The notes beneath the pieces are model-generated. The model saw only the letters and a list, made by a program, of their open reading frames with translations, was not told the DNA's origin and ran no database searches. A stretch of 64,000 nucleotides of DNA from Candidatus Limosilactobacillus faecipullorum. Its GTDB lineage: Bacteria > Bacillota > Bacilli > Lactobacillales > Lactobacillaceae. This document shows, in pieces, positions 19,600-30,492 of this stretch. A program made the translations under genes and the position numbers. The stretch spans positions 1 to 64,000 of the forward strand of contig DWYX01000059.1 in NCBI GenBank assembly GCA_019118465.1, in the 5' to 3' direction. How positions within the stretch are numbered: the stretch's first letter is position 1; each line of letters begins with the position of its first letter.

Positions 19600-20112
19600 T
19601 TAAGCTTGGCAAGGAAGTTCAAGCTTTGCCTTTGCTAGAACATGGCCTTGAATTGCGTGACGGAATTCGTTGAGCCAGTAACCGTTTTGGAGTGGCAGGT
19701 TAGTGTCAAGAGCATATACGGTTAAGGTGTAATCGTGAGCTTTGTCCGGTGGTTGAGGGCCATTGTACCCAACTTGGACATCAGCTTCCCGCGGCGAGAA
19801 TTTATTGGCACTGCTGTTCTTCCCCTGAATGAACTGTTGCCGTAATTTAGGATCAAAACTGGCATTTTCCGGAATGGTTTGCCATTCAACTGGCAAGTTA
19901 GCGGCTAACCAGTGGATCCAAGTAAAGCCGCAAACGGGTGTTGAATCAAAATCCACAAAAGTTAGGGCAAGCGACTTAGCGCCAGTTGGAACATCCTTAA
20001 TGTGAATTGGAAAGGACCGGTTAGGAACCCCATGGTAAATATCTGTAGCTGGGGCATGTTTTGTGAAACGGTCAGGCAGATACTGGTTTTCTAATGTAAC
20101 TGAAATTTCCAT
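19600..20112 (-). CDS. YbhB/YbcL family (PEBP/Raf kinase inhibitor-like) protein
   Basis: GAKSLALTFVDFDSTPVCGFTWIHWLAANLP; NGPQPPDKAHDYTLTVYALD. Confidence 0.88.
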   Translation of the reverse strand: MEISVTLENQYLPDRFTKHAPATDIYHGVPNRSFPIHIKDVPTGAKSLALTFVDFDSTPVCGFTWIHWLAANLPVEWQTIPENASFDPKLRQQFIQGKNSSANKFSPREADVQVGYNGPQPPDKAHDYTLTVYALDTNLPLQNGYWLNEFRHAIQGHVLAKAKLELPCQA

Positions 20113-20150
20113 TTTCTCACCTCTTTCTGTTATCTTACTATCATTATAAC

Positions 20151-20936
20151 CTATTGCGTAAACTTGACACGAAAATCATGCAGATCCGTCTTACTAAGGC
20201 CGAGAGTGGTGGTTAAGAATTCTTCTAAGCCCCCAAATTGATTATCAATCGTATTGAAAGCTTCGTTAAGATAATCAATGTTAACCCCGGCAACGTCCCG
20301 GAAATTCTGTAAGAAAAAGTCAGTGCGGCCCTCAGCTTTAATTCGTTGAACCGTTTTGTCAATGATAGCTTTTGTAGTTTGATTTGAAAGCAAGTAGTCG
20401 GTTTGAATAGTTTTCTTTGGAACGCCAAGGGTAGCTAGTAAAAGGGCAGCCGATACCCCAGTACGGTCCTTACCCGCAGTACAGTGGAAGATCAAACTTT
20501 GGTCATCGTTAAGACTAAGCGCAACTTCAAACAACTTCTTAAAAGCAGCTTGACCACTCGGGAAAGTGATCATTTCATGATAGACGTTTTTCATGTGCTG
20601 GTAGCCAACGTTGGGGTCGTAGTCGGCCTTGGGGCCATAACCAGCGAGTCCTTTTGAGGAACGGGTTTTGTCAGTATCGAAAACGGGATTAAACCAGTAT
20701 TTGGTTTGATCAGGATAACGGTCGGGCTCATTTTTAACTTCGGCTGGGGAACGTAAGTCAATATCGGCTTTCAAGTTTAAGCTATGCAGAAGTTTTAAAT
20801 CGTTTTGGTCTAAATCGGCTAATTTTCCGCTCCGTAATAACCGGTGCCAGCTAACGATTTTTCCATTGGTAGTTTGATAACCACCAAGATCGCGAAAATT
20901 GTAACCATTTGTAATTGGTAAAAGACGATTCGGCAT
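20151..20936 (-). CDS. Tyrosine-protein phosphatase (lipoprotein-phosphatase-like)
   Basis: NFRDLGGYQTTNGK; P-loop FHCTAGKDRTGVSAALLL. Confidence 0.9.
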   Translation of the reverse strand: MPNRLLPITNGYNFRDLGGYQTTNGKIVSWHRLLRSGKLADLDQNDLKLLHSLNLKADIDLRSPAEVKNEPDRYPDQTKYWFNPVFDTDKTRSSKGLAGYGPKADYDPNVGYQHMKNVYHEMITFPSGQAAFKKLFEVALSLNDDQSLIFHCTAGKDRTGVSAALLLATLGVPKKTIQTDYLLSNQTTKAIIDKTVQRIKAEGRTDFFLQNFRDVAGVNIDYLNEAFNTIDNQFGGLEEFLTTTLGLSKTDLHDFRVKFTQ

Positions 20937-21892
20937 TAATTTTCTCCTTTCAGCAGGGATTGAACTGCATTTGCAAAGTGTTTTCCAAGGGCAATTGAAC
21001 CAACTTGGTCTGGATGAAGGCCATCGGTTGTTGAAGTTAACCAGCCATCTGTTTCGATAACTGGAAAGTTAAAGTCATGTCCCAATTGACGTAATTCTGG
21101 AACGAAGGCTTGGGCAAAGGGGATCAAGATGGCAATGTGGCCACTAAAATAATTCTTTAGTTGGGTGAAGTAGGCTCGGGCGGCTATTAAAAATTCATGT
21201 GAACTAAATTGTCGGTCGTTCACTCCTAGAGCAACGATGATCCACTCGCTAGTGGGTAAGGAGCAAGTGGTTTGAGTATCAATGTGGGTAAGCCAGTGAA
21301 TCGCTGGGGGTACTTGACCGGTTCCGGGACGGAGGAAACCAGCTGCTGAATAAGCGATCCGGCCAATGGGCATTTGTAGTTGTTCGCTGGTAATTCCAAT
21401 GTAGTTACTTTCCGGATGGTAGTCAACGCTTGCGTGTTTACCTCCAACCCAACAACCAGCGGTAATTGAGTCGCCGATTACCGTAACTCGAGGAACGGTA
21501 ACAAGTGGTTGCCATTGCCCTTCGTCAGCGATTTCAATCCCGGTTAAAGTAAAACCTTGATGATTTTTCCAAACTTGATCCAGATCACAATTTCCTCCAG
21601 TCATAATCGTAACACTGGCAGTTTCTGGAAGCGAAATGGTATAAGGTTGTCCAGCATAAAAACTAGCCCACTTTCCATCGTTGACCTTAATTATAAATTT
21701 AGCGGCTGGGCTATACTGGTTAGCGCGATTTTGACTATTGATCGTAATTGAAGGACTTTTTTTGATGTTAATGGTAAAAGAATTACCGAGTAATGGGGTA
21801 TATAAGCTTGGTTGGTGCTCAAAGGTCTTAACTTGCCACCGACTTCCCGGGTAAGTTGCGGTAATTAGTTGCTCCGGACTTAAAGTTTTCAT
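20936..21892 (-). CDS. SGNH/GDSL hydrolase family protein
   Basis: VIGDSITAGCWVGG; IIVALGVNDRQFSS; DGLHPDQVG. Confidence 0.85.
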   Translation of the reverse strand: MKTLSPEQLITATYPGSRWQVKTFEHQPSLYTPLLGNSFTINIKKSPSITINSQNRANQYSPAAKFIIKVNDGKWASFYAGQPYTISLPETASVTIMTGGNCDLDQVWKNHQGFTLTGIEIADEGQWQPLVTVPRVTVIGDSITAGCWVGGKHASVDYHPESNYIGITSEQLQMPIGRIAYSAAGFLRPGTGQVPPAIHWLTHIDTQTTCSLPTSEWIIVALGVNDRQFSSHEFLIAARAYFTQLKNYFSGHIAILIPFAQAFVPELRQLGHDFNFPVIETDGWLTSTTDGLHPDQVGSIALGKHFANAVQSLLKGEN

Positions 21893-21965
21893 AATTTTAC
21901 CTCCACTTTTTAATTATACCGTAAGACCAGTTATCATCACGAATTTAAAGGATTTTTCTAAAAAA

Positions 21966-22007
21966 TGTAAGCGGTATCTTGACCAGGATGGAAAAGGAGA
22001 GTAACAT
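21966..22007 (+). promoter_or_regulatory. Promoter of galKT with upstream cre/GalR-like site
   Basis: TGTAAGCGGTATCT (21966-21979), TTGACC (21979-21984), 17 nt, TAACAT (22002-22007). Confidence 0.6.
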
Positions 22008-22061
22008 TATTTTAGTAAAGTTTTATTAAATTTAACCAGGAGATTTTTGGAGGTTAATAAA

Positions 22062-23228
22062 ATGAAGAAGGAAGAACTGCTCAAGAGCTATGAAGAAACT
22101 TTCCACACGGCAGGTCAAGATGTCTTTTTCTCACCAGGTCGGATTAATGTGATTGGGGAACATACTGACTACAATGGTGGTCGGGTTTTTCCATGTGCAA
22201 TTAGCTTAGGGACTTATGCTGCTTATGGTCCTCGGGATGATGACGAAGTTCAATTGGCTTCCTTGAACATGGACGGTAAGATCGTTAGTTTCAAGATTGA
22301 CGATGACAAGCCAGAAACCGAAGATGATCGGAAGTGGACCAACTACTTTAAGGGAATGTTAGTCTACCTGCGGCAAAAGGGCTACAAGATTGACCACGGA
22401 TTCAATCTCTTAGTTCATGGGAACTTGCCATATGGGGCTGGGCTTTCCTCTTCGGCTTCCATTGAAATGTTAATGGGGGAAGTTTTAAAGGAAGAATTTA
22501 ACCTTGATATCGAACAATTAGACCTTGTTAAGCTTGGTCAAAAGACGGAAAATGATTTCGTCGGTTTGAACTCTGGGATCATGGACCAATTCGCTGTTGG
22601 AATGGGGAAGAAGGATAACGCGATCTTCCTTGACTGCAATACCTTGGAATACAAGTACATGCCCCTTGAACTTGGCGACTACGAAATTGTTATCATGAGT
22701 ACGAACAAGAAGCACTCTTTAGCTGGTTCAGCTTACAATGAACGGGTTGCTCAATGTCAAGAAGCTGTTAAGCGTTTGCGAGCTAAGTTAGATATTCAAA
22801 CGCTTGGGGAATTAAGTTCCGAAACCTTTGATGAATACTCCTACTTGATTAACGATGATGTATTACTCCGCCGGGCTCGCCACGCGGTTTTTGAAAATGA
22901 ACGGACGGTTAAGGCGACTGAAGCGATGAAAGCTGGAGATCTTGAAAAGCTTGGTCGTTTAATCAACGCTTCTCACGTTTCCCTTCACTTTGACTACGAA
23001 GTTTCTGGGATGGAATTAGATACTTTAGCTGAAGCCGCATGGCAACAACCAGGTGTTCTTGGTGCCCGGATGATTGGTGGGGGCTTCGCCGGAAGTGCCA
23101 TCGCAATCGTTAAGAAGGACCAAGCTGAAAGCTTGAAAGAAAAGGTTGGTAAGATCTACGAAGAAAAAGTTGGCTATGCGGCTAGCTTCTACGACGCTGA
23201 AATCGTAGATGGCCCACACAAGCTCTAA
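22062..23228 (+). CDS. galK: Galactokinase
   Basis: SPGRINVIGEHTDYNGGRVFPCAI; GAGLSSSASIE. Confidence 0.97.
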   Translation: MKKEELLKSYEETFHTAGQDVFFSPGRINVIGEHTDYNGGRVFPCAISLGTYAAYGPRDDDEVQLASLNMDGKIVSFKIDDDKPETEDDRKWTNYFKGMLVYLRQKGYKIDHGFNLLVHGNLPYGAGLSSSASIEMLMGEVLKEEFNLDIEQLDLVKLGQKTENDFVGLNSGIMDQFAVGMGKKDNAIFLDCNTLEYKYMPLELGDYEIVIMSTNKKHSLAGSAYNERVAQCQEAVKRLRAKLDIQTLGELSSETFDEYSYLINDDVLLRRARHAVFENERTVKATEAMKAGDLEKLGRLINASHVSLHFDYEVSGMELDTLAEAAWQQPGVLGARMIGGGFAGSAIAIVKKDQAESLKEKVGKIYEEKVGYAASFYDAEIVDGPHKL

Positions 23229-23341
23229 TCTTGGTAACTGACCTCAAATGACACAAATAACGTCTTCGTGCCACTAGTAGGTAGTGGAAGGCGTTATTTT
23301 TGTTAAAGCTGACAAAAAAGATAATAAGGGGAATTTTAAAC

Positions 23342-24793
23342 ATGGGTGTAATTGCTGAATTCGCACAAAAGACAATTGATGCAGGGGCTTTTGAAGCACT
23401 AGACAAAGTGTATGTTGAAAATAAGATTCGGGCATTAGTTGGGGATGAAGATGTCCCAGCTAAGGCGGGAAAGTTAGTTCCACAATTGGTTGAACTAGCG
23501 GTTAGTCGTGGAAAAATTGAAGATGGCCAAACTGCCCGGGAAATCTTGAATGATCAGCTCTATGACTTGATGACCCCACGGCCAAGTGTGGTCAACCACG
23601 AATTCTGGCAAAAACATACGGTTTCACCAGAAACGGCAACAGACTGGTTCTATGACCTTTGTACCAGTAATGACTATGTTAAGGTTGATGCCATCAAGAA
23701 GAACGTGGTCTTTAACGAAAAAGTTAAGGATGGCAATGAACTTGAAATTACGATCAATCTGTCAAAGCCGGAAAAGGATCCGAAGGCCATTGCGGCGGCA
23801 GCTCATGCAACGGCTAAGAAGTACCCACAATGTGCCCTTTGCCTTGAAAATGAAGGTTACTTGGGACGCTTAGGCCAAGCAGCCCGGAGTAATCACCGGG
23901 TGATCCGGTTAAATGTCGGCGGGCAAAAGTGGGGGATGCAATACTCACCATATGCTTACTTTAATGAACACTGCATTTTCTTGGACACCAAGCATGAACC
24001 AATGAAGATTGATCAACAAACGTTAATTAACTTGGTTGAAATTGAACGGCAATTCCCACACTACTTTGTCGGGAGTAATGCCGACTTGCCAATTGTTGGA
24101 GGTTCAATGTTAGCTCACGAGCACTACCAAGGGGGACGGCATACCTTCCCGATGATGAAGGCTAAGCTTAAAAAGTCGCTTCACTTCTCTGATTTTCCAG
24201 CGGTAGAAGCCGGGATCGTTGACTGGCCAATGAGCGATATTCGCTTAACGAGTGAAGATACGATTCAATTAATCCAATTAGGGACCTACATCATGGATAA
24301 GTGGAACCACTACGATGACGAAAGACTTCAAATTAAGGCTTTTGGGGCTGATGGTGAACGCCACCACACAGTTACCCCGATTATGCATCGGGAAGGGGCT
24401 ACTTACGTCTTGGACCTTGTTTTACGGGATAATAACACCAACGGTGATTATCCACTGGGCATCTTCCACCCCCACGCTGAAAAGTGGCACATTAAGAAGG
24501 AAAATATTGGGTTAATTGAAGTAATGGGCCGGGCAATCTTGCCAGCGCGGTTAAAGAGTGAGTTAAACGAAGTTAAGAAGTTCTGGCTCGGGGAAGTAAA
24601 CGAAATTACGGATGCTCATCTTCCGTGGGCTAAGGAAGTTCAATCCCGGCGAGAAATCACCAAGGATAATGTTGACCAGGTGCTTCGTGAAGAAGTGGCC
24701 CAAGTCTTTGGGGATGTTTTAGCTGATGCTGGGGTCTTTAAGAATGATGAAGCTGGTCAAGCCGGCTGGGAACGGTTCTTGCAAATTCTTTAG
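23342..24793 (+). CDS. galT: UDP-glucose--hexose-1-phosphate uridylyltransferase
   Basis: Class II GalT sequence: SNADLPIVGGSMLAHEHYQGGRHTFPM; order galK-galT. Confidence 0.96.
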   Translation: MGVIAEFAQKTIDAGAFEALDKVYVENKIRALVGDEDVPAKAGKLVPQLVELAVSRGKIEDGQTAREILNDQLYDLMTPRPSVVNHEFWQKHTVSPETATDWFYDLCTSNDYVKVDAIKKNVVFNEKVKDGNELEITINLSKPEKDPKAIAAAAHATAKKYPQCALCLENEGYLGRLGQAARSNHRVIRLNVGGQKWGMQYSPYAYFNEHCIFLDTKHEPMKIDQQTLINLVEIERQFPHYFVGSNADLPIVGGSMLAHEHYQGGRHTFPMMKAKLKKSLHFSDFPAVEAGIVDWPMSDIRLTSEDTIQLIQLGTYIMDKWNHYDDERLQIKAFGADGERHHTVTPIMHREGATYVLDLVLRDNNTNGDYPLGIFHPHAEKWHIKKENIGLIEVMGRAILPARLKSELNEVKKFWLGEVNEITDAHLPWAKEVQSRREITKDNVDQVLREEVAQVFGDVLADAGVFKNDEAGQAGWERFLQIL

Positions 24794-24820
24794 ACTTGTA
24801 AGACAATTAGTAGATATTGA

Positions 24821-25834
<1,014 letters not shown>

Positions 25835-25853
25835 ATCAGATTAATAATTTTAG

Positions 25854-25899
25854 AAAAAGCCAGGATGAAGTTCATTACGAAACTTCGTCCTGGCTTTTT
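25854..25899. terminator. Terminator after galR
   Basis: AAAAAGCCAGGATGAAGTT...AACTTCGTCCTGGCTTTTT. Confidence 0.85.
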
Positions 25900-25918
25900 G
25901 TGTCGGAAGTAGTTGAAA

Positions 25919-26205
25919 AGGGGAGGATGGGAAAGGCCACTAATTTAAAGGTTGGAACGTAGCCAAGTGGGTTCGCGGCCGACCGGCAACCTGTCTAGCT
26001 CACCGTAACTTAACCTTTATTGGTGGCCGTTTGTTTGTAACCTAAGTCACTAATCAGCTATGCCAGATATTGTTACTATCTTCTTCGGCTTGCATGGGCT
26101 CACAGACGCCAAGCAAGGCCCTGGCTAATGGCTGAGACTTTTCCTATCCTCTTCGCATCTTCGAATCTTACTCAGAAACTAAGGCCGGCGAGAAGGTTTC
26201 ATCCC
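25919..26205 (-). repeat. Long structured intergenic element, copy B
   Basis: Outer arms GGGGAGGATGGGAAAG / CTTTTCCTATCCTCTTC; inner arms GGCCACTAATTTAAAGGTT / AACCTTTATTGGTGGCC; shares blocks with 46076-46250 and 50775-50970. Confidence 0.6.
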
Positions 26206-26210
26206 GCTCC

Positions 26211-28430
26211 TTATTTAACAGCTTTAACCACAAAGAGGTGAGCGTAGAAGTCAGCTGGATCCTTTTCGGGTTGGGTCCGGTCCATTACCCGTGGCACGAA
26301 GTAACCAGCGTTCATCAATTCCGCCCCCGAGTAAGTTTCAGGGTCATCGTTAACGTGGTAGTTCATTTCAGGGTTCAAACCAGTGAAGTAGTAACGAATG
26401 TAGGCCGGGTTAGCACCGTTCAGAATTTGGAACCGCGCGCCGATAGCTTCAGTTTGGTCGTCGTTGACAACTTCCCAACCGTAAACATTATCATTCGTAT
26501 CTGGTGTTTCTAAGCGGTAGAAGTTTCCAAATTGGAAGAGGGAACGGTATTGTTTGTAGAAGGCTACTTGTTCCTTAATCGTCGCTTGTTCCTCAGCACT
26601 TAACTTAGTAATGTCAAGTTCGTAACCAAAGTCACCAAAATAAGCAACCTTAGCCCGGGTATCAATCGAAGTAACCCGCGCAACTTGGTCATTTGGTACA
26701 GCTGAAACGTGGGCGCCCCACATGTTTGGCCGGTAACCGTAAGAAGTTCCATCTTGAACCAGAATCCGTTCAATGGCATCGGTATCGTCACTAGCCCATG
26801 CTTGAGGAGCGTAGTACATCATCCCAAGATCGAAACGACCACCACCAGATGCGCAGGATTCAAAGAGAACGTTTGGATAAGCCTTGATTAGGCGATCATA
26901 GAGCTTATAAACCCCGAGGATGTACCGGTGAGCAAATTCGAGTTGTTGGTCAGCTGGCAGAGCTGCACCGTACATTTCAGTGATGCTCCGGTTCATGTCC
27001 CATTTGATGTAATCAAGCTTTGTTGTTTCGATAACTGCAGAAATCTTTTCAACTAGGTAATCAACGACTTCTGGCCGGGTCATATCCAAAACAAATTGGT
27101 GCCGAGCAGGGGTCGCGGTCCGGCCTGGGGTAGTGATCATCCATTCAGGGTGGGCATTGTGTAATTGGCTATCAATGGAAATCATTTCGGGTTCAAACCA
27201 AAGGCCAAATTTCAAACCGAGATCATGTACCTTTTGGGCAAAGCCGCCAATGCCGTTGGTGAACTTCTTTTCATCAGTGAACCAATCCCCAAGGCTAGAA
27301 CGGTCGTCATCCCGATGACCAAACCAACCGTCATCAAGGACAAACATTTCAATTCCGAGTTCCTTTGCCCGCTTAACAATTGGCATCAGCTTATCTTCAG
27401 TAAAGTCCATGAAGGTTGCTTCCCAGTTGTTAATCAGAATTGGCCGTTCTTGCTTAACAAAGTGTTGGTTAAGCAAGTGGTGATCATAGAAGCGACCTAA
27501 TTGTTGACTCAAAGCGTTTAGCCCATCAGTGGTGTAAGTAAGAACAGCTTCTGGGGTTTGGAAGCTTGTATTAGCTTTCAAGTTCCAGCCAAATTCGGTT
27601 GGGTTAATTCCAACCATTACCCGCGCGGTATCGAATTGGTCAACTTCGATTTCATCCTTAAAGTTCCCGGAATAAATAAAATTAAATCCGTAAGCTGCCC
27701 CTTGGTTATTATCTGTGTGAGGACGAGCTAAGATAAAGAATGGGTTTTCTTGGTGACTTGAATGGGCCCGAACAGATTCGATGCTTTGGCTTCCTGGCCG
27801 TAGGTGATTTCGGTAAAGATGCCGTTCCCGCGCCCATGAACCAGCAAATTGAAGGAAGTCGTAATCAGCATCTGGTAAGTCAAGTTGAGCACTAGCTACC
27901 CGGTTGATAAAGACATCGTCACCATTGTTGGTGAAAGTAGCGCTTCGAACGATAACATCTTCATCTTCAAAGACGGTGTAGTGTAAAGCTAAGTTAATTT
28001 GTAAGAGCTTATCAACTAAAGTAATCGTCAGAGTTTGGCTATCGTGGTGATCATCATCAAAGCTTGATGGTTGATCGGCAAGCCGCTGTTTTCCATCAAC
28101 TAATTGGTAACCTTGGTATTTAAATTCGCTAATCCGGGAGCCGTTAGTAGCTGTGATTTGGTAAGCCGGTACCCGGTAGTCCCCCTTCCCAAGGCTAGCG
28201 TATTCTTGCTTGATTAATTCGAGTTGGAAGTCGGTTTGTTGTTCATCGAGGGTGTTGGTACAATCGTGTTCTTCCATTCGGGTTAAGTTATCATAGCTAG
28301 CCTTAACGGGGACTTTGGCTCCATAATAAACTTGGCCGAGTTCGCCATTTGCTAACACCCGGAAGATGTAGCTAGTCTTTTTAGTTTGGAGATGGAAAAC
28401 TTTTGAACTTTCATTAACATGAATTGACAT
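26211..28430 (-). CDS. melA: Alpha-galactosidase, GH36 family
   Basis: MFVLDDGWFGHRDDDRSSLGDWF; KLDYIKWDMNRSITE; VLFESCASGGGRFDLGM. Confidence 0.95.
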   Translation of the reverse strand: MSIHVNESSKVFHLQTKKTSYIFRVLANGELGQVYYGAKVPVKASYDNLTRMEEHDCTNTLDEQQTDFQLELIKQEYASLGKGDYRVPAYQITATNGSRISEFKYQGYQLVDGKQRLADQPSSFDDDHHDSQTLTITLVDKLLQINLALHYTVFEDEDVIVRSATFTNNGDDVFINRVASAQLDLPDADYDFLQFAGSWARERHLYRNHLRPGSQSIESVRAHSSHQENPFFILARPHTDNNQGAAYGFNFIYSGNFKDEIEVDQFDTARVMVGINPTEFGWNLKANTSFQTPEAVLTYTTDGLNALSQQLGRFYDHHLLNQHFVKQERPILINNWEATFMDFTEDKLMPIVKRAKELGIEMFVLDDGWFGHRDDDRSSLGDWFTDEKKFTNGIGGFAQKVHDLGLKFGLWFEPEMISIDSQLHNAHPEWMITTPGRTATPARHQFVLDMTRPEVVDYLVEKISAVIETTKLDYIKWDMNRSITEMYGAALPADQQLEFAHRYILGVYKLYDRLIKAYPNVLFESCASGGGRFDLGMMYYAPQAWASDDTDAIERILVQDGTSYGYRPNMWGAHVSAVPNDQVARVTSIDTRAKVAYFGDFGYELDITKLSAEEQATIKEQVAFYKQYRSLFQFGNFYRLETPDTNDNVYGWEVVNDDQTEAIGARFQILNGANPAYIRYYFTGLNPEMNYHVNDDPETYSGAELMNAGYFVPRVMDRTQPEKDPADFYAHLFVVKAVK

Positions 28431-28450
28431 AACGACGTTCCTTTCCTGGT

Positions 28451-28492
28451 AAAAAACGGACCCGGACAAGGTTTAACTTGAGCGGATCCGTT
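28451..28492 (-). terminator. Intrinsic terminator/attenuator between lacS-type symporter and melA
   Basis: Minus strand AACGGATCCG...CGGGTCCGTTTTTT directly before the melA RBS. Confidence 0.65.
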
Positions 28493-28525
28493 CAGCGCTA
28501 ACTAGTTTCTAAAGATACTAATTAA

Positions 28526-30460
28526 TTATTTATTATCGATTTCAAGAACCTTTTCACCGTGCTTAACAGTGCCAGATTCCTTAGTGAACTTAAGCTCGTA
28601 GTCTGGTGTATTATCTGCCTTTGTGAAGGCAACCATCACAGTGTCATCGTGACCAGCTTTGGTGATTGCTGGAGCCCAGAATTCAAGCAACTTGTCACCG
28701 GCCTTAACGTGTTGTCCCTTTTCAACGTAGGAAACAAAACCAGTACCGTGCATTTGAATCGTATCAACCCCAACGTGGATCAATACGGGAACCCCGTTTT
28801 CGCTCCGCAAACCAATTGCGTGACGGGTTGTAGGGAAGTCTGCAACAACTTCACCATCAAATGGTGCGAAGACTTGACCATCGCTAGGCTTGATGGCGAA
28901 TCCTTCACCCATAGAACCGTTAGCAAAGGCAGGTGCGGCAACGGATGATAATGGTTCGATTTCACCATCAACTGGAGCTTGGAATTGGATCGTTTCAGCC
29001 TTAACTTCAGCGATTGCTTCGGCTTCGCTTTCACCTTCAAGGTGTTGGTGCCAAGTCTTTTCCAATTCTTCCACGATTTCGGCGTGCATCTTTTCGTCCA
29101 ACTTAACCTTGCGGATGAAGACCGTAGTCCCAATCAAGATCAAAGCAGCTGGAACTAAGAACATCATGGACTTGAAGATGATTGCTCCGTGAGTGGTAAT
29201 GTCAGCGTAAGTGTGCCCAGAAATCATGCCGGCAGCAGCGGCCGTGGAACCAACGATCCCACCGGAGATAGCGCCACCGAACTTATCGAGCAATGGCCGA
29301 ACAGAAAGGATAACCCCTTCGTCACGGTGCCCAATCTTTAATTGTCCGTATTCCACGGAGTCGGTGATAATCATCAAAACAACCAAGAAGATCAATGGTT
29401 GTGGCAACATGAAGATAACCCCACCGGTGATAACCATAGCAAGGGACTTGCCTGCGAAGCCGAAGATTACCAAACCGACCAACATAACTAAGATGGAGTA
29501 TAAGAAGACCTTCCGCCGACTAAACTTCTTGGCTAAACCAGGGAAGAGAGAAACCGTAACAATCCCGATTAAACCGTTGATTAAAGCGTAAACCGTGTAA
29601 GTTGCGGCGTGTCCTAAGATGTAGGTGAAGTAGTAAAGTTGGAAGGAGTTCATCAAGGTTGCCCCGGTCGTGTAGAACACGTACGTTAAGGCGATGGCCA
29701 TTAATTGGTCGTTCTTGATCAAAATCCCAATAACCTTCCGGAAAGTAGTCTTTTCAGTGTTCTTCCGGAGTTCGTTATCCTTTTCGTGGGTGAAGAGCCC
29801 AACACCAATGGCAGTTACCGCAGCGATAGTGGCAACGATAGCGGCGAAGGCAAACCAACCGCGACTGTCTCCTGAGCCTCCGTTAGATTGGAGGGAGAAG
29901 AAGAGGACGATTGGCATAACGATAACCCCAACTAATTGGCCCCCTAAGGTAGAACCAACCCGGGCGAATGTAGCCGTCTTTTCCCGTTCAGCTGAATCGA
30001 ACGAAATGGCTGGAATCATACCCCAGAACGCAATATCGTTGAAGGAGTAGAAGATATCCATGGTAATGTAAAGAATTGCAAAAATGACTAAGTAAAGCCA
30101 TGGATTCTTGTAAGTTAAACCACCCATGTCCGTGAAAAGAATTGCGATCGCAACAGCGGAGACAACCCCACCACCGACAACCCACGGCTTGAAGTGGCCC
30201 CACTTAGTATCGGTGTTGTCAATAACGTTCCCGATAAATGGGTCAATAACCAATTCGACAATCCGCAGGATCATAATAATCATGGAGATGTAGTAGACCA
30301 TTCGGGTCGCTTCTCCACCAGCGTTGCTACTGAATAAGTGTCCAGTAACAAACATCATGAAGTAAGTCGAGAGCATCCCGTAGAACATATCGTGCCCGAA
30401 AGCACCGAATGAGTACGCAATCCGGGAACCCATCGTCTTACCTGAGCTACCTTCACTCAT
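28526..30460 (-). CDS. lacS: GPH-family galactoside symporter with C-terminal PTS EIIA domain (LacS/RafP type)
   Basis: GPH transporter N-terminus; EIIA-like tail KPSDGQVFAPFDGEVVADFPTTRHAIGLRSENGVPVLIHVGVDTIQ; start at 30460 after aggaggtac. Confidence 0.92.
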   Translation of the reverse strand: MSEGSSGKTMGSRIAYSFGAFGHDMFYGMLSTYFMMFVTGHLFSSNAGGEATRMVYYISMIIMILRIVELVIDPFIGNVIDNTDTKWGHFKPWVVGGGVVSAVAIAILFTDMGGLTYKNPWLYLVIFAILYITMDIFYSFNDIAFWGMIPAISFDSAEREKTATFARVGSTLGGQLVGVIVMPIVLFFSLQSNGGSGDSRGWFAFAAIVATIAAVTAIGVGLFTHEKDNELRKNTEKTTFRKVIGILIKNDQLMAIALTYVFYTTGATLMNSFQLYYFTYILGHAATYTVYALINGLIGIVTVSLFPGLAKKFSRRKVFLYSILVMLVGLVIFGFAGKSLAMVITGGVIFMLPQPLIFLVVLMIITDSVEYGQLKIGHRDEGVILSVRPLLDKFGGAISGGIVGSTAAAAGMISGHTYADITTHGAIIFKSMMFLVPAALILIGTTVFIRKVKLDEKMHAEIVEELEKTWHQHLEGESEAEAIAEVKAETIQFQAPVDGEIEPLSSVAAPAFANGSMGEGFAIKPSDGQVFAPFDGEVVADFPTTRHAIGLRSENGVPVLIHVGVDTIQMHGTGFVSYVEKGQHVKAGDKLLEFWAPAITKAGHDDTVMVAFTKADNTPDYELKFTKESGTVKHGEKVLEIDNK

Positions 30461-30492
30461 TAATTTGTACCTCCTCAAAATAAAAAATATGA

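Noticed and set aside
29211-29591. 126-aa plus-strand ORF antisense to lacS
   Set aside because: Shadow ORF in a well-supported minus-strand gene; same for 28890, 29694, 28559 ORFs
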